NCBI GenBank assembly: GCA_038207155.1
Contig: JBBRAB010000010.1
Span: forward strand, 1-64,000
From: FEN-1139 sp038207155
GTDB lineage: Bacteria; Myxococcota_A; Polyangia; Polyangiales; Polyangiaceae
Direction: 5' to 3'
DNA length: 64,000 bases
Part shown: positions 42,491 to 50,901 of the stretch, piece by piece
How positions within the stretch are numbered: the first letter of the stretch is position 1
Layout: every line of letters starts with the position of its first letter
Made by a program: the position numbers and the translations under genes
Notes under the pieces: generated by a model
Told to the model about the DNA's origin: nothing
Database searches by the model: none
Seen by the model: only the letters and a program-made list of their open reading frames with translations

Positions 42491-44191
42491 ATGTCGTCAC
42501 GATTCGGAAGGCTTGCGAAATCGGCGGATTTGTCAGTCCTAGGACTGTGGGCAAGTCTCGGACTGCTGACGTCGGCCTGCGACATCGGCACCGGCCTTGC
42601 GGACTTCGGTAGTGATGTGTTCGAGCCGAAGCATCAATTCATCGAGGGTCCCGGACGTCGCATCGCCTCCGGACAATTCTCCGGACCCCTGATCGATCCC
42701 TGGGGCGAGAACGGGTCGGTGATCGTGGCGTTTCGGCACGAGTCGGATGGTCCGCACCTGCTCATGCAGCCCTTTGATGGTTCGCAGGGCTGTGAGCTCG
42801 GACGCGGTCGACGTTGCATCGTTTACAACAAGCTCGCGGGGCTAAAGCAGCTGGTCGCGTACTTGGAGCAAACTGACGAGAGCGGGCGCGGCCCCCTGCG
42901 TTTTGCTGGGCATGATTGCACTGAGGCCATGGCGCCGATTGCAGATGCCAACCTGCCTGCAGCTGTTTTTGACGATCCGCCAGGCTACCTCGTCGAAGCG
43001 GGCGGACAGCTGCTCGACGTGGCTCCTTGGAAAAAGCAGATCAAGCCCCTAGCCGGTCAGCTGCGGGGCTGGGGATTCTGGGAAGAGAAAGACAAGAGCT
43101 TCTGGTTTATCGATGATGGTCAGTTCGTCGTGATGAATGCCAGGCGCGAGGAGCTGTTTCGCGGCGGTAAGGACGTCACCGAGATGGTGCGGTTTCCGAC
43201 CAGTAGCCGCTTTCTCTTGGTCGACGGCGGGCAGCTAAACCACTTCCAATCGTTTGCCGCAAAGGCGCAGCTGGTTGCAACTCAGGTCTGCTCGCCAAGA
43301 TTTCAGTCGGGCAGCAAGCTGTCGTATTTCAGTCCCTGCGACGCGGGCGCATTGATCGTGGCGGACTTGACGGAGGGCAAAAAAACGCCGATCGATTCGG
43401 GCATCCGAACCATCGACGGGTACTACCCGTCGACGACGCAGGGCGACACCGTTTTCTATAGCAAACCCGCCCTGGCTCCAGCCGACGGCATGGTGCTCTG
43501 GATGGCCCAGGGTGAGAGCTTGCCCGTTCCGATCGCCAAGCACTTCGTGCGACTCGAGGCAGTCGTTGAGCAGTCGCCGCTCTCTCTGCTTCTACTTGTG
43601 GGTGGAGACGGGCAACGCGCCAGTCTGGTCAAGTGGACCTCGAAGGGGAGCTCTCCCGTCCTCGACAATGTCTCGCTGGAGTACTCCGGCGGACTCCTTG
43701 CCAATTACGATGGGCAGCTTGGGGACCTGTTTGTTGGCGCAGCGACTTCCGCGCCGCAGCGGGTGGCCCAGGGCGTGCCGGTGGTTGCTTCACCGCTGCG
43801 CTCCCAATCAACCGAGTTTCCCGTCTGTCCGGTGGCACTGCTGACCAACGCCAAGGACTGGGTTGGGACGCTGGCACTAGCTGAGGGCTATCAGGCATCG
43901 AGCGCAGATTGTCCCGTGCTCAAACAGCCCAAAGTCACCGCGATCGCGAGCGGAGTGCCGGCCGCAAGCTATCAGTTTTTCGACAAGATGCCGGCGATCG
44001 GCTTCCTTGAGAACTGGAACCGCGAGTCGGGAACTGGTCAGCTCGCTCTCTACAACACCGAGCTCGGGGCGCACAACGTGATTGCCAGCGATGTGAGGGA
44101 ATTCATCGAGATGCTTTGGCCGAACGTCGGAGTGCTGTATGTCGTTCCGACGGGCGACAATCAGGGGATTTGGATTGCCCGTGCAAAGTAG
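42491..44191 (+). CDS. Lipoprotein of unknown function, first of a tandem paralog pair
   Basis: 566 residues. The signal peptide ends in GLLTSAC (Cys near residue 30). The mature part is strand-rich with repeated blade-like units, suggesting a beta-propeller. It shares with the next gene a start pattern, D/G-x-x-DFGxDVF then PGxRIAxGxF, a mid-region FVVMNARREELFRGGKDVTE, and an end G-V-L-Y-V-V-P-T-G-D-N-Q-G-I-W. No family is recognised. It is read divergently from the pseudokinase with a 122-base gap between them. Confidence 0.75.
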   Translation: MSSRFGRLAKSADLSVLGLWASLGLLTSACDIGTGLADFGSDVFEPKHQFIEGPGRRIASGQFSGPLIDPWGENGSVIVAFRHESDGPHLLMQPFDGSQGCELGRGRRCIVYNKLAGLKQLVAYLEQTDESGRGPLRFAGHDCTEAMAPIADANLPAAVFDDPPGYLVEAGGQLLDVAPWKKQIKPLAGQLRGWGFWEEKDKSFWFIDDGQFVVMNARREELFRGGKDVTEMVRFPTSSRFLLVDGGQLNHFQSFAAKAQLVATQVCSPRFQSGSKLSYFSPCDAGALIVADLTEGKKTPIDSGIRTIDGYYPSTTQGDTVFYSKPALAPADGMVLWMAQGESLPVPIAKHFVRLEAVVEQSPLSLLLLVGGDGQRASLVKWTSKGSSPVLDNVSLEYSGGLLANYDGQLGDLFVGAATSAPQRVAQGVPVVASPLRSQSTEFPVCPVALLTNAKDWVGTLALAEGYQASSADCPVLKQPKVTAIASGVPAASYQFFDKMPAIGFLENWNRESGTGQLALYNTELGAHNVIASDVREFIEMLWPNVGVLYVVPTGDNQGIWIARAK

Positions 44192-45983
44192 TCAGACCAC
44201 TCGAAGGCCACAAGCGGTTACCGCTGCCGGACTCGCGCTGCTCGGTCTTGTTGGCTGCAGTATCGTCGATGGGCTGGGGGACTTCGGCAAGGATGTGTTC
44301 GATGCCGAGCCGACCTACCTCGATACGCCTGGCGAGCGCATCGCAGAGGGGGAGTTTCGACAGCTTTCGCTGGATATCTCGAACATCAAAGGGGCGCGAT
44401 TTCTCACACTACGCGGTCAGGGCAAGGACAGCCGGTTGGTCACGGTACCGCTGGAGGGGGGGCAAGGCTGCGAAGCTCCTGAAGTGACGGGCTACTTCAT
44501 TCTTTACGGAATGCCCCAGGGGTCAGAGCGCCTCATGACGTTTTACGATCCCGACGGGGATGGTCACGGCCGCCTGCAGTTCCTGGATTCGTATTGCAAG
44601 CGCGTTGGTGGAGCCTTCGAGGACAGCGAACCTTATCTCTATTCGACCGCTCACGAGACGGGCGGCACCAGTGCGAGCGTCCTGTTTCAGTCGGGGAGCG
44701 CGCTGCTGCGAGTCTCTCCGAGCGATGGTCAAGCCACCGTGCTCGGTGACCCGATAAGTCATTTCACGGTCGGGGAGTCGAGCTTTGTGCTCGTCGAGAA
44801 TGGAGTGCTCGTCGTGTACGACAGCACGGCTCGGCAGGAGCTATTTCGGGACGGAAAGGCCGTCACCGAGGTGCTGGTCGATAGGCGGTCGGCCTCGCCA
44901 AGCGAGCCGTCAGATTACTCCACCGTTTTCTACGTCGACCAGGGCCAACTCAAGCTCCTGACGACGGGAGAGAGCCGGCTCATTAGTCCGCCCGAGGACA
45001 AGAACCTGTGCGAGCTCAAGCTCGTCGGCGACTGGCTGTTTTATCTGTCTCCTTGCGCAAAACGCGAGCTTTGGGCGCAGCAACTCACGCACCAGGTGCC
45101 CGTCTCGCTCGTGGGTTCACCCCAACACGTGGACTCGGGTGTGACTCGCGGACTGATCGTCCTCGATTCGCCGTTATCGAGCACGGACAAGCGGATCCTC
45201 TACGAAAAGCCCGACCCCAAAGGCAAGCCGGCGCTGTATGCGGCGAGAAATGGCGCGGCGGGCAAGCTCCTGTACACTGGCTTTGCCGGGCTACACCAGG
45301 CGTTTTTTCTCTATGCCTACGCGCTGGTGGAGGCGGACGAGCAGCAGGGCAAGCTGGTCGACGTACGCGCAGATTTCGAGCGCACGCTTCAAGAGCGGGT
45401 GGCGCGCCAGTACAGTGGTCGGGTGCCTGGAGTAAGCTCAGGCTTCAGCTTTGCCGCGCAACTTGAGCTCGTCAATTTCGACGGTACCTACGGGGATCTC
45501 TGGGATCCCTCGTGGACCACCAGCGACCCCTGGGTAGCGCGGCATGTCACGGGGAAAGTCGTGCCGCGCTCACCGGAGCTAGTGACCATGCCGACACGAG
45601 TGCATCCGGAGCCAGAACGTTATCTCTGGTCGCGCGCGGTCCTGCACGACATGAAGGGTACCCAAGGGTCGCTGCGGCTTTCGATTCCTGCGGCGGTCCA
45701 TCCCGAGGCAGCTGCCGACGCCACCGCGATTGACGTGTCGTCTCGCGCAGCGCCCGGACGTTACCGATTCTTCACGGATGCTCCGCTGCTCGCGTGGTTC
45801 GAGGACGTCAATGCGACCACCAAAGCGGGTCGCCTCGTCGTGCATCATGTTTTTGATGGTTGGCAGCAGGTGGTGGCGCCCGAGGTCACCGAGGTCACCG
45901 AAGTGGCTTGGGGTTGGTGGGGCCTTGCTTATGTCGTCCCCTCGGGTAAGGCTCAGGGGCTTTGGACGGCGCGGCTAAAATAG
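44181..45983 (+). CDS. Lipoprotein of unknown function, second of a tandem paralog pair
   Basis: 600 residues from a GTG at 44181, 11 nt inside the end of the first gene. This start gives a short positive N-terminus and lipobox LLGLVGC; an ATG at 44139 would add 14 residues. It aligns with the first gene in motif order: GLGDFGKDVFD, TPGERIAEGEF, VVYDSTARQELFRDGKAVTE and at the end LAYVVPSGKAQGLW. The fold looks like a beta-propeller. Overall identity is low, so the duplication is old. Function unknown. Confidence 0.75.
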   Translation: MQSSQTTRRPQAVTAAGLALLGLVGCSIVDGLGDFGKDVFDAEPTYLDTPGERIAEGEFRQLSLDISNIKGARFLTLRGQGKDSRLVTVPLEGGQGCEAPEVTGYFILYGMPQGSERLMTFYDPDGDGHGRLQFLDSYCKRVGGAFEDSEPYLYSTAHETGGTSASVLFQSGSALLRVSPSDGQATVLGDPISHFTVGESSFVLVENGVLVVYDSTARQELFRDGKAVTEVLVDRRSASPSEPSDYSTVFYVDQGQLKLLTTGESRLISPPEDKNLCELKLVGDWLFYLSPCAKRELWAQQLTHQVPVSLVGSPQHVDSGVTRGLIVLDSPLSSTDKRILYEKPDPKGKPALYAARNGAAGKLLYTGFAGLHQAFFLYAYALVEADEQQGKLVDVRADFERTLQERVARQYSGRVPGVSSGFSFAAQLELVNFDGTYGDLWDPSWTTSDPWVARHVTGKVVPRSPELVTMPTRVHPEPERYLWSRAVLHDMKGTQGSLRLSIPAAVHPEAAADATAIDVSSRAAPGRYRFFTDAPLLAWFEDVNATTKAGRLVVHHVFDGWQQVVAPEVTEVTEVAWGWWGLAYVVPSGKAQGLWTARLK

Positions 45984-46052
45984 GTGCGGTTTCGCACCTG
46001 CGGTGTCGCGTGTCGGACGTTGGAGGGCGCGCGTCGCGTGTCGCGGCCTGCG

Positions 46053-46364
46053 CTACGTGCAGTACGGTTGCTCGGTAACGATCGGATACATCGTGACGCT
46101 GGTAGCAAACACGATGCGGTAGCCGCGCGCGCCGCAGCGACGGCAGCGGTACTGCATCGAGTGCCCCGGGCTGCCTCCGTCCATGGCGGGGAGCGGTTCC
46201 ATTCCGCTCTCGACCCAGTCATGAGTGCGCTCTTCCTCTTCGGCGAACCCGCCGCTCAGAAGTCCGCGAATGCGTCGAAGCTTCTCCGCATCGGGGAGGT
46301 CATCGCGATCAATGACATCCATCGAGAGTGCGCAGCGCTCTTCCCAGTCGGAGATCTCGGCCAT
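46053..46364 (-). CDS. Small protein with one CxxC zinc-ribbon-like motif
   Basis: 103 residues from the ATG at 46364; the longer frame to 46460 is not supported. The N-terminal half is acidic and helical (DRDDLPDAEKLRRIRGLLSG). The C-terminal half has HSMQYRCRRCGARGYRIV and a final PYCT, giving CxxC and a distant Cys that could bind zinc. It converges with the lipoprotein at 45983 and is divergent from hisC. The role is unknown. Confidence 0.55.
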   Translation of the reverse strand: MAEISDWEERCALSMDVIDRDDLPDAEKLRRIRGLLSGGFAEEEERTHDWVESGMEPLPAMDGGSPGHSMQYRCRRCGARGYRIVFATSVTMYPIVTEQPYCT

Positions 46365-46591
46365 AGAGTTTGAATGGTACTGACACCCTGTGGCTGAGGG
46401 CAATAATCCTAAGCTCAGGCGGGCAAATCCTGGTCTGCGCGGTTGATTTCGGGCGAGCAAACGGCGTGCTCAGTCCTCAAATTCACGGTAATGTCTGGGA
46501 AATGGGCCTCAATACTGCGCGGGTGTTCCGCCTCGTCGCAAGTCAGCCTCGGCGTGATACCCTGCCCATCCTCCCGATCCGTGAGGCCCGT

Positions 46592-47659
46592 ATGAGTCGC
46601 TTTTGGAGCAAACTGGTATCCGAGTTATCACCCTACGTTCCTGGTGAGCAGCCGCAGCTCGACGAGCTCGTCAAGCTCAATACGAACGAGAATCCCTACG
46701 GCCCGGCTCCGGGCGTACTCGCTGCCATCGCGGCCGAGACCGGTGATTGTCTCCGGCTCTATCCGGATCCGCACGGTACCAAGCTGGCCAACGCGTTGGC
46801 ATCACGTTTCGGGCTTCAGCGCTCGCAGGTGTTTCTCGGAAATGGTTCCGACGAGGTGCTGGGTCACACCTTCCTCGCGCTGCTCAAGCAGGAGCTCCCG
46901 CTGCTGTTTGCCGATGTGACCTACAGCTTTTATCCGGTCTACGCGCAGCTCTACGGGATAAAGAGCGAGCTTGTGCCGGTAAGTCGTGACTACGGCATTG
47001 TCGTTGACGACTATTTGGCGCGCCCGTCGGGGGCGATCATTGTCGCCAATCCCAACGCGCCAACGGGGCGCTTTTTGCCGGTCTCGGAGGTCGAACGGCT
47101 CCTGCGGGGTAAGCCGGACTGTCCCGTGGTCGTTGACGAGGCCTACGTGGATTTCGGCGGTGAGTCCGCCGCGCGCCTGATCGAGCAATATCCTAATCTT
47201 CTGGTGATTCAGACCTTCTCGAAGAGTCGTTCCCTGGCGGGGCTCCGGGTGGGTTACGCCCTCGGTCACCCCGAATTGATTGAGGCACTCGAGCGCATCA
47301 AGAACTGCTTTAATTCCTATCCGCTCGATCGACTCGCCCTGGCTGGCGCGCAGGCGTCGGTCGAGGACGAGACGTACTTCCAGGATTGCTGCGCGCGGGT
47401 GAGCCGCAGTCGTGACGAGCTCACCCGGCGTCTCGCGGCCTTGGGCTTTGAGGTATTGCCGTCGCTGACGAATTTCGTCTTTGCGCGTCACCCCGCACGT
47501 GATGCGGGCGAGCTTGCCGCGCAGCTGCGTCAGCGCGCGATCATCGTGCGGCACTTCAGGTCCCCGCGAATCGAGCAATTTCTCCGTATTTCTGTCGGAA
47601 CAGACGCCCAATGCGAGCGTCTCGTCGGCGTCCTCGCGGCTCTGGTGCCCAAAAGCTGA
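46592..47659 (+). CDS. hisC: Histidinol-phosphate aminotransferase
   Basis: 355 residues from the ATG at 46592; the upstream 74-residue extension is not family-like. A PLP-dependent class I/II aminotransferase. It has KLNTNENPYGPAPGV at the N-terminus, FLGNGSDEVLGHTFLAL, NPNAPTGRFLP, VVDEAYVDFGG, and the PLP lysine in TFSKSRSLAGLRVGYALG. It converts imidazole-acetol phosphate to histidinol phosphate using glutamate in the cytosol. No other his genes are near, so it may also serve aromatic amino acid transamination. Confidence 0.93.
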   Translation: MSRFWSKLVSELSPYVPGEQPQLDELVKLNTNENPYGPAPGVLAAIAAETGDCLRLYPDPHGTKLANALASRFGLQRSQVFLGNGSDEVLGHTFLALLKQELPLLFADVTYSFYPVYAQLYGIKSELVPVSRDYGIVVDDYLARPSGAIIVANPNAPTGRFLPVSEVERLLRGKPDCPVVVDEAYVDFGGESAARLIEQYPNLLVIQTFSKSRSLAGLRVGYALGHPELIEALERIKNCFNSYPLDRLALAGAQASVEDETYFQDCCARVSRSRDELTRRLAALGFEVLPSLTNFVFARHPARDAGELAAQLRQRAIIVRHFRSPRIEQFLRISVGTDAQCERLVGVLAALVPKS

Positions 47660-47716
47660 TAACCTCCCGGCCCGGACTAAGGCCAATGGGCCGGTTCGAG
47701 CCAAGGACCCCCCGCG

Positions 47717-48622
47717 ATGTATTTCCAGGACCTCATCCTCACCCTGCAGCGTTTTTGGTCGGAGCGTGGTTGCGCGATTGTGCAGCCCTACAACTCCGAG
47801 GTGGGTGCGGGGACGTACAACCCGTCGACATTCTTGCGAGCCCTGGGCCCCGAGCCGTGGAACGTGGCCTACGTGGAGCCGTCGCGTCGCCCGACCGATG
47901 GTCGCTACGGAGACAACCCCAACCGTCTCCAGCAGTTCCACCAGTTTCAGGTGATTTTGAAGCCGAACCCGGTCGACATCCAGGACCTGTACCTCGAGAG
48001 CCTTGAGGCTCTCGGGACCAAGCCACTCGAGCACGATGTTCGCTTCATCGAGGACGACTGGGAGAGCCCGACTCTGGGTGCCTGGGGCCTCGGTTGGCAG
48101 GTGTGGCTCGATGGGCTCGAGATCAGCCAGTTCACCTATTTCCAGCAGGTCGGGGGCTTTGACTGCCGCCCGGTGTGCGGCGAGCTCACCTATGGGCTCG
48201 AGCGCATCGCGATGTATCTCCAGGACGTCGATAACGTCTACGAGCTCGACTACAACAAGGACGTCAAGTACGGCGAGTTGTTCAAGCGAGCCGAGTGGGA
48301 GTGGTCGACCTACAATTTCGAAGAGGCCGATATCAAGGCCCATTTTGCGGCGTTTGACCACAATGAGGGCGAGGCCAAGCGGTTGCTTGAGCGCTCCGAG
48401 GATCCGAAGCTCCAGCTGGCCCTGCCGGCCTACGATTTCGTGGTCAAGGCGGCTCACGCCTTCAACGTGCTCGATGCTCGCGGCGCCATCGGCGTGACGG
48501 AACGCCAGCGCTATATCCTGCGCGTGCGGACCCTGGCGCGCGCGATTGCCGCCTCCTTCCTCGCTCAGCGCGAGGCCCTCGGGTTCCCGCTGCTCAAGCG
48601 GGCGCCTGAGTCCAAGCCCTGA
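47717..48622 (+). CDS. glyQ: Glycyl-tRNA synthetase alpha subunit
   Basis: 301 residues, a normal length for the alpha2-beta2 type. Signatures: YFQDLILTLQRFWSERGC, then VQPYNSEVGAGTYNPSTFLR, RPTDGRYGDNPNRLQQFHQ and GQLTYGLERIAMYLQ-like ELTYGLERIAMYLQD. The alpha subunit holds the catalytic site but needs the beta subunit (glyS) for charging tRNA-Gly. glyS is usually the next gene, yet here the next gene is glgA. So glyS must lie elsewhere, or the genome relies on another GlyRS. It follows hisC by 57 nt. Confidence 0.97.
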   Translation: MYFQDLILTLQRFWSERGCAIVQPYNSEVGAGTYNPSTFLRALGPEPWNVAYVEPSRRPTDGRYGDNPNRLQQFHQFQVILKPNPVDIQDLYLESLEALGTKPLEHDVRFIEDDWESPTLGAWGLGWQVWLDGLEISQFTYFQQVGGFDCRPVCGELTYGLERIAMYLQDVDNVYELDYNKDVKYGELFKRAEWEWSTYNFEEADIKAHFAAFDHNEGEAKRLLERSEDPKLQLALPAYDFVVKAAHAFNVLDARGAIGVTERQRYILRVRTLARAIAASFLAQREALGFPLLKRAPESKP

Positions 48623-48790
48623 GCGGCAGCCTGGGCCGGTGCGGAGCCCGCCGGCCTTGGGCCGGATGGGACGCCCGGCCTTCGAGGCCTCTAGACAAGT
48701 TCGCGAGCTTCTGGAATCGTGCTCTACGGTCGACCTTGGGTTGACTCTGCTCCCTTTGAGGTCGGCGCTTCTGCCGCAACGAGGCCATTC

Positions 48791-50263
48791 ATGTACGTCG
48801 TGATGATCGCTCCCGAGTGCAGTCCCGTAGCCAAAGTTGGTGGCCTCGGGGACGTCGTCTTCGGGCTAGCGCGCGAAGCGGAGCTCCGCGGTCATGCGGT
48901 TGAGCTGATCCTTCCAAAATACGACTGCATGAGGCACGACCAGATCTGGGGCCTGACTGTGGCCCATCAGGACCTGTGGGTGCCCTGGTACGGGGAAGCG
49001 ATCCGCTGCACGGTCTGGTTTGGCTTCGTTCATGGGCGCAAGTGCTTCTTCATCGAGCCGCACAGTCAGGACGAGTTCTTCAATCGGGGCCGCTACTACG
49101 GCTGCAGCGATGACGCGTTGCGCTACGCGTTTTTCTCCAAGGCAGCGCTGGAGTTCCTGCTCAAGAGCAACAAACGTCCGGACGTCATTCATACCCACGA
49201 CTGGCAGACGGCGCTGGTCCCCGTCCTGCTCTTCGAGATGTACGCCGCCGCTGGTCTCGGCAACCAGCGCGTCGTGCACACGCTGCATAATTTCAAGCAT
49301 CAGGGCCATGCGGGCGCTGAGATCTTGACGGCGCTTGGGCTCGGACGTCCGGGGTACTTCTTCTCGCGAGATCGCTTGGGAGATGACTCGATCCCCGCGG
49401 CGCTCAATCTCTCCAAGGGCGCCATCGTCTACGCGAATTTTGTCACCACCGTCTCGCCGCGTCATGCCTGGGAGACGCGCTTCACCGAGCAGGGCTTCGG
49501 ACTTGGCAGCGCTCTCTCGGTTCACTCCGGCAAGTTCGGCGGGGTGCTCAATGGTATCGACTACGACACCTGGAACCCGCAGACCGATCCTCTGATCCCG
49601 CACCACTACGACGCCTTCGCGATTGACGCGAAGTACGGCAACAAGGACGCCCTGCGCGACCGGCTGCTTTTGCGCAAGGAGTATAAGCCACTGATTGCCT
49701 ACGTCGGGCGCCTCGACTCCCAGAAGGGGTTGCCGCTGATCCGCCACGCGCTCTTTCACGCGATCAGCAATGGAGCTCAGTTTGTTTTGCTCGGCGAGAG
49801 TCCAGAGCCAGCCGTGAGCGAGGAGTTCTGGCAGCTCAAGCGGCACCTCAACGACAATCCGGATTGTCACCTAGAGCTGCGCTTTGATGAGGAGCTCTCG
49901 CACCTGATCTACGCGGGAGCAGACATGGTGGTGGTACCCAGCCTATTTGAGCCTTGTGGGCTCACCCAGATGATCGGTTTGCGCTATGGCGCGGTGCCGA
50001 TCGTGCGATCGGTGGGCGGACTTGTGGACACCATCCACGACCGCGATTACTCGTTCAAGCCGTTTCATGAGCGCAACGGCTACGTGTTTCACCAGCCCGA
50101 CTACACCGGGGTGATGAGCGCCATGAATCGCGCCATCGGGCTGTGGTTTGACTTTCCCACCGAATGGCGCGCGCTCATGCAGCAGGGCATGCGCTGCGAC
50201 CACTCCTGGAATCAACCCGGGCGCGACTACACGAACATCTACGAATACGTTCGGCACAAGTAG
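48791..50263 (+). CDS. glgA: Glycogen synthase (GT5)
   Basis: 490 residues from the ATG at 48791. The N-terminus has SPVAKVGGLGDVVFGLA, the KxGGLGDV motif that binds ADP-glucose. The C-terminal Rossmann half has AYVGRLDSQKGLPLI and the catalytic EPCGLTQMIGLRYGAVPIV. GlgA transfers glucose from ADP-glucose to a growing alpha-1,4-glucan, in the cytosol. No glgC, glgB or glgP genes are in the window. A 168-base gap with a GGCCGG/CCGGCC hairpin separates it from glyQ. Confidence 0.93.
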   Translation: MYVVMIAPECSPVAKVGGLGDVVFGLAREAELRGHAVELILPKYDCMRHDQIWGLTVAHQDLWVPWYGEAIRCTVWFGFVHGRKCFFIEPHSQDEFFNRGRYYGCSDDALRYAFFSKAALEFLLKSNKRPDVIHTHDWQTALVPVLLFEMYAAAGLGNQRVVHTLHNFKHQGHAGAEILTALGLGRPGYFFSRDRLGDDSIPAALNLSKGAIVYANFVTTVSPRHAWETRFTEQGFGLGSALSVHSGKFGGVLNGIDYDTWNPQTDPLIPHHYDAFAIDAKYGNKDALRDRLLLRKEYKPLIAYVGRLDSQKGLPLIRHALFHAISNGAQFVLLGESPEPAVSEEFWQLKRHLNDNPDCHLELRFDEELSHLIYAGADMVVVPSLFEPCGLTQMIGLRYGAVPIVRSVGGLVDTIHDRDYSFKPFHERNGYVFHQPDYTGVMSAMNRAIGLWFDFPTEWRALMQQGMRCDHSWNQPGRDYTNIYEYVRHK

Positions 50264-50373
50264 TCCAGCGGCCCCGGGTGCCCTGCGCGCTCGGGCTCGG
50301 CCGCCGACTCAGTCCGCACCCAGATCGTCACCACGCCTGGCCAACAAGCCGCTTGGCGCTAACCTCGGGCGCC

Positions 50374-50811
50374 ATGCTCAAGTACGCCATTGCCCTGGTG
50401 CTCGCTCTCCTGCTCAACGCCGCTGCGAACCTCATGATCAAGTTCGGGATGCGGGCGATGGATCTTGAGCTGCATGGCGCGGGTGCCTTGTCGCAGGGAT
50501 TCGGCGGACTCATCCAGCTGCTGCTGCGCCATTGGATCGTGCTCGCGGGGCTCGGCTGTTTTGCGCTGAACGTCGTTTTTTACGCGTTTGCGCTGCAGAA
50601 GATGCCCATCAGCATCGCCTACCCGATCATGGTGGCGTCTGGATTCGGCATCATCGTGCTGGTTGCTGGTTGGCTCCTCGCGGAGCGCCTCACCACCCTG
50701 CAGTGGTGCGGAGTAGCGGCCATCTTGCTCGGCGTGACCCTGGTGGCCAAGGACGCAGGTCGTCAGATGGGTGGCGGCGCCAAAGCAAACGAGAGCGCTC
50801 AGAATCCATAA
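50374..50811 (+). CDS. SMR-type small multidrug/lipid transporter
   Basis: 145 residues with four transmembrane helices. Features: IALVLALLLNAAANLMIKFG, then ALNVVFYAFALQKMPISIAYPIMV and GWLLAERLTTLQWCGVAAIL, the usual DMT/SMR pattern. It is longer than a drug-type EmrE (about 110) and reads more like the ArnE/EamA side of the superfamily. The substrate is unknown. The start at 50374 puts the first helix at once after the ATG. Confidence 0.78.
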   Translation: MLKYAIALVLALLLNAAANLMIKFGMRAMDLELHGAGALSQGFGGLIQLLLRHWIVLAGLGCFALNVVFYAFALQKMPISIAYPIMVASGFGIIVLVAGWLLAERLTTLQWCGVAAILLGVTLVAKDAGRQMGGGAKANESAQNP

Positions 50812-50901
50812 ACGCTCCCGCATCGGCTGACTCTCCGTCGACGAGGGGCGATAGTCGACTAGCGTACCTCAGGATGGGTTGATGAAGTTGTCGCTCAATA
50901 T

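Noticed and set aside
46802..48457. A 551-residue open frame on the minus strand over hisC and glyQ
   Set aside because: It is antisense to two well-supported genes, has no recognisable motif and arises from GC-rich codon use.
48866..49870. A 334-residue minus-strand frame over glgA
   Set aside because: Antisense shadow; glgA has complete catalytic motifs on the plus strand.
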